64,000 bases of DNA from contig CANREG010000001.1 in assembly GCA_947629565.1 (NCBI GenBank), positions 22,659 to 86,658 of the forward strand. Direction: 5' to 3'. The DNA comes from an uncultured Lachnospiraceae bacterium. Lineage in GTDB: Bacteria > Bacillota > Clostridia > Lachnospirales > Lachnospiraceae. Below are positions 9,909 through 16,967 of the stretch, piece by piece (within the stretch, counting starts at the first letter, position 1; each line of letters opens with the position of its first letter). The position numbers and the translations under genes were made by a program. The notes beneath the pieces are model-generated. The model ran no database searches. It saw only the letters and a list, made by a program, of their open reading frames with translations, and was not told the DNA's origin.

Positions 9909-10334
9909 ATGGAAGAAAAAAAGGATTTTCAATATTTTAAGGACTGCTTTGGGCTGCATCAGGGGAAACCGGGAAGCTATTCCCCGCTGGCTTTAGCCTA
10001 TATCGGGGACAGCATTTTTGACGTCATGGTGAGAACCATAGAAGTCAGCCGGGTAAATAAGCAGGTGAATAAGTACCATACCCAGGTCAGCAAAATCGTG
10101 TGCGCTCCGGCCCAGGCGAAGATGGTAAAGGCCATTATGGACCGGCTGACGGAGGAAGAACAGCAGATTTATAAGCGGGGCAGAAACGCCCATTACCACA
10201 CCAAGGCGAAGAACGCCTCCCAGTCCGAGTACCGGCACGCTACCGGTTTCGAGGCAGTGCTGGGGTATCTGTATCTGAAAGAGGATTTTGAACGGCTGAC
10301 GGATGTGGTGCGGATGAGTTTAGACAGCCTCTAA
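9909..10334 (+). CDS. mrnC: Mini-ribonuclease III
   Basis: An RNase III catalytic domain without dsRNA-binding domain, 141 residues from the chosen ATG. It carries LALAYIGDSIFDVMVR, holding the catalytic acidic pair, and a late GFEAVLGYLYL motif. Mini-III matures 23S rRNA ends in Bacillus. A GTG start 21 bases upstream would overlap cysS; the ATG is preferred because AAAAGGG lies about 11 bases ahead and it gives the usual length. Confidence 0.9.
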   Translation: MEEKKDFQYFKDCFGLHQGKPGSYSPLALAYIGDSIFDVMVRTIEVSRVNKQVNKYHTQVSKIVCAPAQAKMVKAIMDRLTEEEQQIYKRGRNAHYHTKAKNASQSEYRHATGFEAVLGYLYLKEDFERLTDVVRMSLDSL

Positions 10335-10367
10335 GGAAATAGGGTGCCGCCGGTTAAGGGCGGCGGA

Positions 10368-11132
10368 ATGGAGATTATTGTGGATTACGAGGAATATATC
10401 ATTGAGGGAAGAAACGCCATAACCGAGGCGTTCCGTTCCGGCAAGACCGTTGATAAGCTGTATGTGTTAGACGGCTGCCATGACGGGGCGGTGAACACCA
10501 TTAAGACATTGGCGAGAAAGCAGGATACCATAATCAATTATGTCACGAAGGAACGGTTAGACCAGATGTCTTCCACAGGCAGGCATCAGGGGGTAATCGC
10601 CCATGCGGCGGCCTATACATACGCAGAAGTGGAGGATATTTTGCAGGTCGCAAAGGAGAAAGGGGAGGAGCCTTTTCTATTTGTCTTAGACGAGATAGAG
10701 GACCCGCATAATTTAGGCGCTATTATCCGAACCGCCAATCTCTGCGGCGCCCATGGGGTCATCATTCCCAAAAGGCGGGCGGTGGGACTTACGGCGACTG
10801 TGGTGAAGGCTTCCGCAGGGGCCGTCCATTATACGCCGGTGGCAAAGGTCACCAATATTGCCAAGACCATAGAAGACCTGAAAAACGAGGGTATCTGGTT
10901 TGTCTGTGCGGATATGGAAGGGGAAGTGATGTACCGGCAGAACTTAACCGGTCCCATTGGCCTTGTGATCGGCAACGAGGGAAGCGGCGTCAGCCGTCTC
11001 GTAAAAGAGAAGTGCGATTTTACGGCTGCAATTCCCATGAAGGGGGACATTGATTCCTTGAATGCGTCTGTGGCAGCGGGAGTGCTGGCCTATGAAATTG
11101 TGCGGCAGCGCTATGAGGGAAATAAAAAATAA
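10368..11132 (+). CDS. rlmB: 23S rRNA (guanosine-2251-2'-O)-methyltransferase, SPOUT family
   Basis: A TrmH/SpoU-type 2'-O-methyltransferase using S-adenosylmethionine. It has an N-terminal substrate-binding domain (EGRNAITEAF) and the SPOUT knot motifs: LDEIEDPHNLGAIIRTA (about 115-131), IGNEGSGVS and IPMKGDIDSLNASVAAG. The ATG at 10368 is chosen over an upstream GTG because AAGGG lies 7 bases ahead. Third gene of the cysS operon. Confidence 0.9.
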   Translation: MEIIVDYEEYIIEGRNAITEAFRSGKTVDKLYVLDGCHDGAVNTIKTLARKQDTIINYVTKERLDQMSSTGRHQGVIAHAAAYTYAEVEDILQVAKEKGEEPFLFVLDEIEDPHNLGAIIRTANLCGAHGVIIPKRRAVGLTATVVKASAGAVHYTPVAKVTNIAKTIEDLKNEGIWFVCADMEGEVMYRQNLTGPIGLVIGNEGSGVSRLVKEKCDFTAAIPMKGDIDSLNASVAAGVLAYEIVRQRYEGNKK

Positions 11133-11140
11133 AAAAACAC

Positions 11141-11169
11141 TTTACAAGGAAGTCAATTTTTGATATTAT
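11141..11169 (+). promoter_or_regulatory. Promoter for tRNA-Thr
   Basis: TTTACA (11141-11146), a 17-bp spacer and TATTAT (11164-11169), 20 bases before the tRNA 5' end. Confidence 0.6.
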
Positions 11170-11188
11170 AGGTAAGTCGCAATGACAA

Positions 11189-11261
11189 GCTGGCGTGGCA
11201 CAGTCGGTAGCGCACCTCATTGGTAGTGAGGAGGTCACGGGTTCGATTCCCGTCGCTAGCT
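11189..11261 (+). tRNA. tRNA-Thr(GGT)
   Basis: A cloverleaf can be drawn: acceptor GCTGGCG with CGCTAGC, anticodon stem CCTCA/TGAGG around loop TTGGTAG (anticodon GGT, reading ACC/ACU), and T-arm ACGGG-TTCGATT-CCCGT. CCA is not encoded. The 3' 16 bases form the prophage attachment core, so this gene is the integration target and remains intact after integration. Confidence 0.9.
11246..11261 (+). repeat. attL core (3' end of tRNA-Thr)
   Basis: The 16-base ATTCCCGTCGCTAGCT is repeated exactly at 52449-52464. It covers the 3' half of the T-arm and acceptor of the tRNA gene, the classical target of tyrosine integrases. Confidence 0.85.
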
Positions 11262-11289
11262 CGATAAAATGATTACATCAAAAAGAAAA

Positions 11290-11335
11290 GAGTGGAAAAA
11301 ACCAAGTATTTATGCGGTTTATCCACTCTTTTTTT
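11290..11335 (+). terminator. Terminator after tRNA-Thr (phage-supplied copy)
   Basis: Stem GAGTGG...CCACTC with inner A/T pairs, then seven T. A near copy at 52493-52534 follows attR. The left copy lies inside the prophage, so the phage appears to have brought a replacement terminator for the tRNA. It can also serve the leftward integrase transcript. Confidence 0.75.
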
Positions 11336-11366
11336 GTTGTTGGATAGAAATGAACAGAAAGAAATT

Positions 11367-11406
11367 TGCCCCCTTTTTGCCCCCTGACTGCCCCCTTTTT
11401 GCCCCC
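11367..11406. repeat. Four TGCCCCC repeats phased at 11 bp (candidate integrase arm sites)
   Basis: TGCCCCC starts at 11367, 11378, 11389 and 11400, exactly 11 bp apart and all in the same orientation, just after the integrase stop codon. Two further copies with the same 11-bp phase lie near attR (52360, 52371). This suits binding on one face of the helix by the integrase N-terminal arm-binding domain, but no binding is shown. Confidence 0.5.
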
Positions 11407-11412
11407 TGAAAA

Positions 11413-12504
11413 TTACATGATATTAAGGTGGCGGAGGGTGTCTTTATCCTTTTCTCGCAGTTGTTCCATAATATGCAGATAGATTTCTTTAGTAACCTGG
11501 CTATCAGTATGGCCCAGTCTCCGGGATATGGCATCAATGCTTATTCCATTGGCCAAAAGAAGTGAGGCATGTGTATGGCGTAAAGCATGCGGCGTTATGA
11601 TCCGGCCAAGCGCCTTTAGGGAGTGGCGCCGGAGAAATAGCCGGTAGTTATCATAAGATATATGATTCCCGTTTTCAGAGAAAAGCAGGATACCGGATAT
11701 TTTGTTAGCCCGGTTATATTTGCGGATTTCCCGGATGACTGCGGCCAGTTCTTCCTGAATAAATACATCCCGAACCGATTCAGAGGTTTTGGGAGATGTA
11801 ACGATATGATTATTAGGATCATAAGTTTTATTCACATGAATAACATCGCTGTCCACATCCTTCAGGGTCAGCGCTGCGGCTTCTCCTATACGAAGACCTG
11901 AAAGTATAAGGAACCTGGTCAGATTAACCCATAGGATACAGTGGCTTTTCTCCATTGACTGGATCAGATTGGTAATCTCTGATTTTTCAAGGTATTTGTC
12001 CTCAACCTTTTTTCTTGCCGAAGCTTCCGGATAAGGCGTCAATTTGTCCAAATATGCTATATTGGAGATATAATCATTTTTGTAACCCCAGCGGAGCAGA
12101 GCCTTAAGCCTTTTTAAAAATTCATTCTTGGTACCGTTTGCTTTGCCGGTACGGTCAAGCTGCTGCCGGATATAACGGGCTGAAAGTTTATCGACAAGGA
12201 TATCCGGACTTAATACAGTTTTAAGAGTATTACAGAATACGGAATTTCGCCTGTATGTCGATAATTTGACATTTTTTTGCTGATAGGCAAGGTATTTGTC
12301 CACTAAAGCTTCAAAAGTCAAATTTGAGGCATCTGAGGCGGAAAGAGCAGCATTGATTTTATCAGCAAGCATAGTCTGGGCAAGCTTTCTGGTGGCTGCG
12401 TTATTTTTGTCCAGGACCACAGATATTCTTTTTTGCCGGCCGGTCATAGGATCGGTATAGCGTTCCACAAACTTATAGCCGGTTTGTCTTTGTTCTACCC
12501 ACAT
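11413..12504 (-). CDS. int: Phage integrase, tyrosine recombinase
   Basis: A site-specific recombinase that inserts and excises the prophage at tRNA-Thr. From the ATG at 12504 it has 363 residues: an N-terminal arm-binding region, a SAM-like core-binding domain (about 55-150) and the catalytic domain with LSGLRIGEAA (first Arg), HALRHTHAS (His-x-x-Arg), LGHTDSQVTKEIYLHI (His and nucleophile Tyr). The ATG is chosen over an upstream GTG that overlaps a palindrome, since AAGGAGAG precedes it. It reads toward attL, which lies about 150 bases beyond its stop. Confidence 0.92.
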   Translation of the reverse strand: MWVEQRQTGYKFVERYTDPMTGRQKRISVVLDKNNAATRKLAQTMLADKINAALSASDASNLTFEALVDKYLAYQQKNVKLSTYRRNSVFCNTLKTVLSPDILVDKLSARYIRQQLDRTGKANGTKNEFLKRLKALLRWGYKNDYISNIAYLDKLTPYPEASARKKVEDKYLEKSEITNLIQSMEKSHCILWVNLTRFLILSGLRIGEAAALTLKDVDSDVIHVNKTYDPNNHIVTSPKTSESVRDVFIQEELAAVIREIRKYNRANKISGILLFSENGNHISYDNYRLFLRRHSLKALGRIITPHALRHTHASLLLANGISIDAISRRLGHTDSQVTKEIYLHIMEQLREKDKDTLRHLNIM

Positions 12505-12532
12505 ATAATCACTCTCCTTAGAATCTGTACCT

Positions 12533-12546
12533 GTGCGATATCGCAC
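12533..12546. repeat. Palindrome GTGCGATATCGCAC, copy 1
   Basis: A perfect 14-bp palindrome in the hicB-int gap. Two more exact copies occur at 21997-22010 and 33772-33785, all within the prophage and none in the host flanks. It could be an operator for int or a highly iterated palindrome. Confidence 0.6.
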
Positions 12547-12560
12547 AAAAAATGTAATTG

Positions 12561-12986
12561 CTATTTAGCGGCGGTATTCAGTCGTGAAGATAGTGCTTCC
12601 TGCAGAACTTTAGAAACATTTAATCCTTCCTGTCGTGCCTCGTAGTCCATCCAGTTCGGCAATGTCACATTCCGGCGGACCATGGTAGTATCAATCTTTT
12701 TTCTGTATGCGGAAAAATCAATATCTACCATTGTCAGGATACCCTTGGAATAGTCATAGATCTCTGTATCTTCTTTAGCCTTGGCAGTTGCTTCCTCATA
12801 AGTAGACGGTTGAGGCAGCGGGACATTATCATCCTCCATGGCTATACCTTTTAGACCAATCGCATCCCTGGCCATTTCCACCGCATCAGCAAATGTATCC
12901 CCCTCAGTGTAGATATCAAAATCAGGTACATAAACCAGACAACCGTCTTCTTCTTTTGCAATAAATGTTGGATATACTTCTTTCAT
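12561..12986 (-). CDS. hicB: HicB-family antitoxin
   Basis: A 141-residue HicB. The N-terminal degenerate RNase H-like domain has the family pattern YPTFIAKEEDGCLVYVPDF with the GDTFADAVEMA motif. The C-terminal part (RRNVTLPNWMDYEARQEG...VLQEAL) is a ribbon-helix-helix DNA-binding domain. It binds and neutralises HicA and should repress its own operon. It follows hicA by 44 bases. Together they can stabilise the prophage or act against competing phages. Confidence 0.88.
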   Translation of the reverse strand: MKEVYPTFIAKEEDGCLVYVPDFDIYTEGDTFADAVEMARDAIGLKGIAMEDDNVPLPQPSTYEEATAKAKEDTEIYDYSKGILTMVDIDFSAYRKKIDTTMVRRNVTLPNWMDYEARQEGLNVSKVLQEALSSRLNTAAK

Positions 12987-13030
12987 AATAAATCTCCCTT
13001 CTTAAAATATGTGATATTATAGGGGATTGA

Positions 13031-13204
13031 TTATTTCAATCCCCATTTTTTTAATATTTTTTTAGCTGTAACCTCTTTGATTTCTTTGTGCCGGGGAACC
13101 TGTTCTATGTCACTTCCACGCTTATATGTATCGTGGTTCCCGCCATGTTCCTTAAATTGAAATCCTGCTGCTTCCAGCTTTTTGATTAGGTCTCGCTGTT
13201 TCAT
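13031..13204 (-). CDS. hicA: HicA-family mRNA interferase toxin
   Basis: A 57-residue double-stranded-RNA-binding-like toxin beginning MKQRDLIKKLEAAGFQFKEH. The catalytic His of the family sits in GGNHDTYK. HicA cleaves mRNA independent of the ribosome and is held by HicB. The start at 13204 has AGGAGGT 7 bases upstream on the minus strand; a longer frame with MYNISIGGTE at its start runs through that ribosome site and is not used. Confidence 0.88.
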   Translation of the reverse strand: MKQRDLIKKLEAAGFQFKEHGGNHDTYKRGSDIEQVPRHKEIKEVTAKKILKKWGLK

Positions 13205-13225
13205 CTCTGTACCTCCTATACTTAT

Positions 13226-13278
13226 ATTATACACATTTTTTACACATTGTCAACAGTAAAATGTGTTTTTTTACACAT
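13226..13278 (-). promoter_or_regulatory. hicAB promoter with ATGTGT operator repeats
   Basis: On the minus strand, TTGACA (13253-13248), a 16-bp spacer and TATAAT (13231-13226). Four ATGTGT/ACACAT hexamers lie at 13231, 13242, 13261 and 13273. The last two form a perfect inverted repeat around six T. This is the expected layout for ribbon-helix-helix autorepression by HicB. Confidence 0.7.
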
Positions 13279-13382
13279 TTTATAAAATTTTATATGAAGT
13301 AAGTAGTACACTTTTAACATAAATATTAAAAAAACAACAAGGCTTTATGTCAAAAGTGCCAATTATAAAAGCGAGAAATATA

Positions 13383-13391
13383 TGATATACT
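13383..13391 (+). promoter_or_regulatory. Possible extended -10 promoter for the duplicated-domain membrane protein
   Basis: TGATATACT fits an extended -10 (TGn plus TATACT). No good -35 is seen. It sits 45 bases before the ATG. Confidence 0.4.
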
Positions 13392-13435
13392 ATTGATTTA
13401 CTAAATTATTAAATTATATACAAGGAGATTAAGCT

Positions 13436-14275
13436 ATGACAAAAGAAAAGTTTTACAAACGGATGTGGTTCATTTGGGTTTTAATCGTATTTTTGCCCCC
13501 AATCGGTATTATTTATATGTGGATTGCAAAAAAGGATTTGCAGATTGGCAAAAAAGTGGCAATAACAATCGTGGGAATACTATGGTGTGTTCTCTGTCTG
13601 GCAATGGCGCCAGATACCGGTAATACTGATCAGGTAGCACAGTCCGACACTACAGAATCATCTGCAAAAGATGAACAGGAAGAACAGACGACTCAGGAGG
13701 CAACAACGGAAGAGGCGTCAGAAGCCGAACTGGAGGCATTTGAAATTGAATTAAGCGCCGGGCACTATGAGATAGGAGTAGATATTCCTGCCGGAAAGTA
13801 TAATTTGGAATGCTTGTCCGGAATGGGAAATGTATCAAGCAGCAATATGATGGACGGCGGCCTTAATGTTGTGATGTCTACGGATACCAGTGACGGATAT
13901 TCAGTGGATTCTTTCAACAATGCCAAGTTTTCCGACGGTGATATACTTACTGTGACATCCACAGCTGTTGTAAAAGTAACTTCTGATGGTGTGGATAAGA
14001 GTGCTGTAAGTTCCAGAACGCCGGAAGGAGCAGAGATTGAATTATCAAGCGGTAATTTTGTAGCCGGAACGGACTTTGAAGCTGGCGTATATGATATCAC
14101 CTGTATTGAGGGAATGGGAAATGTAAGCAGCAGCAACATAATAGACGGCGGATTAAATGAGGTAATGGATGTATCGGCTGGAAACGGCATTACTGTATTT
14201 AAAAATGCGTCCCTGAAAGATGGAGTAGAATTAACGATTTCCGGATGTAAGGTAAAATTAACACCAAGTAAGTGA
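13436..14275 (+). CDS. Membrane-anchored protein with duplicated extracytoplasmic domain, lysogeny region
   Basis: A 279-residue protein I cannot assign to a characterised function. The N-terminus has two hydrophobic segments (about 10-28 and 38-57), followed by an acidic Thr/Glu-rich linker. Two copies of a domain of about 75 residues follow (about 103-175 and 198-275), each with the pattern ELS.G....G.D...G.Y...C..GMGNVSSSN. The second half is thus an internal duplication. It is outside the leftward int-hic-repressor block and reads the opposite way, a common place for lysogenic-conversion genes expressed from the prophage. A role at the host surface is inference only. Confidence 0.7.
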   Translation: MTKEKFYKRMWFIWVLIVFLPPIGIIYMWIAKKDLQIGKKVAITIVGILWCVLCLAMAPDTGNTDQVAQSDTTESSAKDEQEEQTTQEATTEEASEAELEAFEIELSAGHYEIGVDIPAGKYNLECLSGMGNVSSSNMMDGGLNVVMSTDTSDGYSVDSFNNAKFSDGDILTVTSTAVVKVTSDGVDKSAVSSRTPEGAEIELSSGNFVAGTDFEAGVYDITCIEGMGNVSSSNIIDGGLNEVMDVSAGNGITVFKNASLKDGVELTISGCKVKLTPSK

Positions 14276-14308
14276 GAAACTTCACTCATTCAGGCGAAGT
14301 TTTAAGCT

Positions 14309-14343
14309 AAGAAATAGCCGTCGGAACAGGACGGCTATTTCTT
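14309..14343. terminator. Bidirectional terminator, relic of a ratA-like element
   Basis: A perfect 14-bp stem AAGAAATAGCCGTC with loop GGAACAG and A/T-rich flanks, between convergent genes. The stem and the preceding GGCGAAGT-TTAAGCT are homologous to the terminator of the type I antitoxin RNA at 52760-52868, suggesting a remnant of such a module. Confidence 0.75.
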
Positions 14344-14409
14344 ATATTCAGAACAGCAAATTCTTTTTTTATAATCATTTGGTCTATTCTTTGGACAATA
14401 TTTCTGGCT

Positions 14410-14904
14410 CTATTTATTCATAGCGTTTTTCAGACCTGTATCTGGCATGGTATTCAAAGCAGAGGAGGTTGTTTCGGATACAGAATTTAAGACTGTTTTT
14501 TTATATTCATTCTCCAACTCTTCAACCGTTTTTTCTTTTTCGGCTGTATTGGAGGGCACTATCTGTTCAATGAATTTCCAAAACAATTCTCTGTCTGATT
14601 CAGACAAATTCCAGTAGTTAATAATTGCTTGCTTTGCTTTTTGGTCTTTGACTCCGATTTTAAAGCATATATCAGCAAACTCCATGTCATTTGTCGGTTC
14701 ACTCTTCATTTCACCGTTTCCGGTTCTTAGCCACTCTGCATTAATGTTAAATTCTTTGGATATTGCTAACAGCATTTGTTCAGTCAGTTTTCGTTCGCCC
14801 TTTTCAATTCTTGAAATTGCGGTTTTCGTTACCCCAACTCTTTTTCCGAAAGCTTCTAAGGTTAGGCCTAAAGACTCTCTTAATTCTTTTACTCTGTTAT
14901 TCAA
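14410..14904 (-). CDS. CI-like XRE-family phage repressor
   Basis: A 164-residue regulator with an N-terminal Cro/CI helix-turn-helix: LGLTLEAFGKRVGVTKTAISRIEKGERKLT (about 11-40). No LexA-type Ser/Lys peptidase motif is seen in the short C-terminal part, so control by an antirepressor rather than RecA cleavage is possible. A GTG start 9 bases earlier overlaps the ribosome site GGAGGTGA; the TTG at 14904 has proper spacing and is preferred. It is transcribed leftward from a promoter overlapping the operators. Confidence 0.88.
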   Translation of the reverse strand: MNNRVKELRESLGLTLEAFGKRVGVTKTAISRIEKGERKLTEQMLLAISKEFNINAEWLRTGNGEMKSEPTNDMEFADICFKIGVKDQKAKQAIINYWNLSESDRELFWKFIEQIVPSNTAEKEKTVEELENEYKKTVLNSVSETTSSALNTMPDTGLKNAMNK

Positions 14905-14933
14905 ACCAATCACCTCCTTAATGATTTGAAAAG

Positions 14934-15016
14934 ATTATATCAAAAAAAGTTACCGTAGTCAACAAAAAACTGTTGACAAGATAACCAAAGGCAACTATAA
15001 TGTAACCATAGACAAC
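14934..15016. promoter_or_regulatory. Lysogeny switch: divergent promoters with three 15-bp operators
   Basis: Leftward promoter for the repressor: TTGACT (14962-14957), 17 bp, TATAAT (14939-14934). Rightward early promoter: TTGACA (14973-14978), 17 bp, TATAAT (14996-15001). Three direct copies of GTWACCNWAGNCAAC-like operators lie at 14949-14963 (GTTACCGTAGTCAAC, over the repressor promoter), 14981-14995 (ATAACCAAAGGCAAC, inside the early-promoter spacer) and 15002-15016 (GTAACCATAGACAAC, just past its -10). Each is an imperfect dyad. Confidence 0.85.
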
Positions 15017-15033
15017 AACAAGGAGGTGAATTT

Positions 15034-15195
15034 ATGGAAAAGAGTTTAACAAACAAGGACATTGAGGACGGAAAGAAAATTTCCATTATTTTTTCAAATT
15101 TATCAGAAGAAAACAAAACAATGGCAATGGTTTACCTGTCTGCTCTTAGAGATAAGGAAATAGCGGATAGTGTAAAGCAGATGAATGAGATGTGA
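15034..15195 (+). CDS. Small early protein (first gene under the rightward promoter)
   Basis: 53 residues, starting MEKSLTNKDIEDGKKISIIF and ending KQMNEM, after a strong AAGGAGGTGA. It takes the place of Cro but no helix-turn-helix is evident, so its role (regulator, antirepressor or other) is unknown. The pattern LSEENKTMAMVYLSALRD resembles the regulatory tails of some phage XRE proteins. Confidence 0.7.
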   Translation: MEKSLTNKDIEDGKKISIIFSNLSEENKTMAMVYLSALRDKEIADSVKQMNEM

Positions 15196-15231
15196 TTAAC
15201 AGGGCAGCGGGATAGGAAGGAGGAATAAACG

Positions 15232-15450
15232 GTGGTGAGGCTTTATTTAGCAAATAAAATTTTGGACAGTAAAACCGAATATAGCATTTGTCCGGAAGAA
15301 AAGAAAGAAAATCATGTGGCAATCAGCGTAGAGGGTGATCCCAAAGTGAGGGACATTGTAATAAAAGAAATACAGGAGACAATCAACGAGCTGGATCGTC
15401 TCCTGAAAGACGGAATATCGCTAGAGATACATTACAGCATTGATAAATAA
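15232..15450 (+). CDS. Hypothetical early phage protein
   Basis: 72 residues with a GTG start, AAGGAGG 8 bases ahead. Predicted beta strands at both ends and a charged helix in the middle (RDIVIKEIQETINELDRLLK). No family recognised. It lies in the early operon between two small regulators. Confidence 0.65.
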   Translation: MVRLYLANKILDSKTEYSICPEEKKENHVAISVEGDPKVRDIVIKEIQETINELDRLLKDGISLEIHYSIDK

Positions 15451-15483
15451 ATCAAAGCCGCAGGATAGAAAGGAAGTGAGCAT

Positions 15484-15798
15484 ATGAAAGATAAAATCAT
15501 CGAATTAAGGAATATGCCAAACATTTTTGTAACCAAGCAGGAAGCTGCAGAACGGATAGGGGTAGAGCCCAGAACCATTCAGAACTGGATGAATGAGATA
15601 GAGCAGTATCCGGATCGGTATGGTACCCGGACCACATCAAGGGACCATGGGTATTCTCTCATCAATATTCTGGCCCTGTATGATTATCTGCACTATCGAA
15701 AACAGCTTAAACAGAAAAATTTAAGAAAAATGGTTCCGCCGTACAATCCGGATGAATGGATTCACGAATTAGGGTGGGACAGGTTAATGGAGGCATGA
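15484..15798 (+). CDS. Early helix-turn-helix protein
   Basis: 104 residues. Residues about 14-32 (VTKQEAAERIGVEPRTIQNW) are a clear MerR/excisionase-type helix-turn-helix. The C-terminal part holds YLHYRKQLKQKNLRKMVPPY, probably a dimerising or DNA-contact helix. It could be an excisionase or an early regulator; the position directly after the switch suits either. Own ribosome site AAGGAAGTGA. Confidence 0.7.
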   Translation: MKDKIIELRNMPNIFVTKQEAAERIGVEPRTIQNWMNEIEQYPDRYGTRTTSRDHGYSLINILALYDYLHYRKQLKQKNLRKMVPPYNPDEWIHELGWDRLMEA

Positions 15799-15799
15799 T

Positions 15800-15985
15800 A
15801 TGGGCGGTGTAGGAAGCGGCAGGCGGCCAAGGGACAAGAGTAAGGTGTCGATTAAGGAATACAGGGAACGCCAAAAACGAAAGCAAAAAGCAAAGCAGTT
15901 GGAACAGCCGGAAGGAAGACTGTTTTCGGGCCCGGCGCATGTAGAAGAAATCAGGACATCAAGTGCAGTCAGATTTAAAGGATAG
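15800..15985 (+). CDS. Small basic phage protein
   Basis: 61 residues, starting one base after the previous stop codon. The first half is very rich in Arg/Lys (GSGRRPRDKSKVSIKEYRERQ), suggesting nucleic-acid contact. The MGGVGSGR start occurs in small phage and plasmid proteins. Function unknown. Confidence 0.6.
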   Translation: MGGVGSGRRPRDKSKVSIKEYRERQKRKQKAKQLEQPEGRLFSGPAHVEEIRTSSAVRFKG

Positions 15986-15995
15986 GAGGGATATT

Positions 15996-16460
15996 GTGAA
16001 AAAAGAGACACAGGAGACAGTCTGTCATATTTGTGTGGCTATGGTAATCACAGGGATTGTGATAACAATTACAACGGCGGTACCGGCTGTCATATGGACA
16101 GGCTTTGGTATAGCGGCAGCGGGAATAGGAATAGGGGCGCTGGTTTCGGCATTTACACCAACGAGTGCAGAAGATAAAGCGCCTGACTGGGAAATGATGG
16201 ACAGTGAAGATTTAAAAACCGGTAAATTCAATTATATGTATGATCCGGAATATCCTTTTGACCGGTTCATAAAGGAAGAATATTCTCTTTCGCTGCCGGA
16301 GCTGATTCCGTCTGTCAATAAGCTGGAATCAAAAAAATTATTTATGCAAATACAGTACGAGCTCTACAAGCTTCGCGCCAAAGGCCGGAAGACACAGACA
16401 TTTGCCCAGGTGATGGAGCTGCTGCAGGAAGGAGAAAAAACGGATGGACAAAGAACTTAG
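15996..16460 (+). CDS. Early membrane protein, unknown
   Basis: 154 residues. Two adjacent hydrophobic segments (about 10-30 and 33-53: ITITTAVPAVIWTG, IAAAGIGIGALVSAF) form a helical hairpin; the rest is soluble and cytoplasmic-looking. The GTG at 15996 has GGAGGG 6 bases ahead; an upstream GTG would read through that site. A role in superinfection exclusion is a guess from topology only. Confidence 0.6.
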   Translation: MKKETQETVCHICVAMVITGIVITITTAVPAVIWTGFGIAAAGIGIGALVSAFTPTSAEDKAPDWEMMDSEDLKTGKFNYMYDPEYPFDRFIKEEYSLSLPELIPSVNKLESKKLFMQIQYELYKLRAKGRKTQTFAQVMELLQEGEKTDGQRT

Positions 16461-16659
16461 ACAACCAGACCATCAGCAGGAGGCGGTTATATTTGCAAAC
16501 GGTTTAAATTCACGGAACTGGTTTGTAAAGTCCGACGATGGAAAAAAAATAACAATTGTGTATAAGTATGGGAAATCAAAAAAAGAGCTGGACAAAAAAA
16601 TTAATATATGGGGAAGGAGTGAGAAACCATGCCATATGGGAAAAGCAGGAAATATTTAA
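16444..16659 (+). CDS. Hypothetical early phage protein
   Basis: 71 residues, overlapping the membrane protein by 17 bases with AAGGAG ahead of its ATG. Mostly polar; the middle (NWFVKSDDGKKITIVYKYGK) looks like a beta hairpin. Its 3' end overlaps the next small gene. No family recognised. Confidence 0.5.
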   Translation: MDKELRQPDHQQEAVIFANGLNSRNWFVKSDDGKKITIVYKYGKSKKELDKKINIWGRSEKPCHMGKAGNI

Positions 16660-16784
16660 CCAAGGCCGATAAAGAAAGAATTAAGGAGCTGGCAAGCAAG
16701 GGAACGCCACCGGCATTGATTGCCGAATGGTACGATTTAAGCGAATTTACAGTACGTAAGATAGCCGGCCTGCTGGGGGAATAA
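16629..16784 (+). CDS. Small helix-turn-helix protein
   Basis: 51 residues (MPYGKSRKYLTKADKERIK...TVRKIAGLLGE). Residues 18-46 fit a homeodomain-like helix-turn-helix of the Hin/resolvase C-terminal type (ASKGTPPALIAEWYDLSEFT). It starts inside the preceding gene with GGAGTGAG ahead. It may be a regulator acting at the inverted repeat just downstream. Confidence 0.6.
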   Translation: MPYGKSRKYLTKADKERIKELASKGTPPALIAEWYDLSEFTVRKIAGLLGE

Positions 16785-16816
16785 GAAAAACGCCGGTTAC
16801 AAGAACCGACGCCCTT

Positions 16817-16862
16817 CCATGCATAATGTATATATCCAATACAAATTATAACATATGCATGG
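16817..16862. repeat. Inverted repeat upstream of rep (possible origin or operator)
   Basis: CCATGCATA (16817-16825) and TATGCATGG (16854-16862) are perfect inverted arms around a 28-base AT-rich loop, 105 bases before the HUH Rep start. This is suitable for a double-strand origin or a regulator site. Confidence 0.5.
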
Positions 16863-16967
16863 ATTAAAGGCAAGCTGAATCGTTGAAAAAAAACAAGAAA
16901 AATCAAGGGTTTATGCTTGCCTTTACAGCTCGGTAAAGTAATTATCTTTAGAACCAAAGGAGACAAA

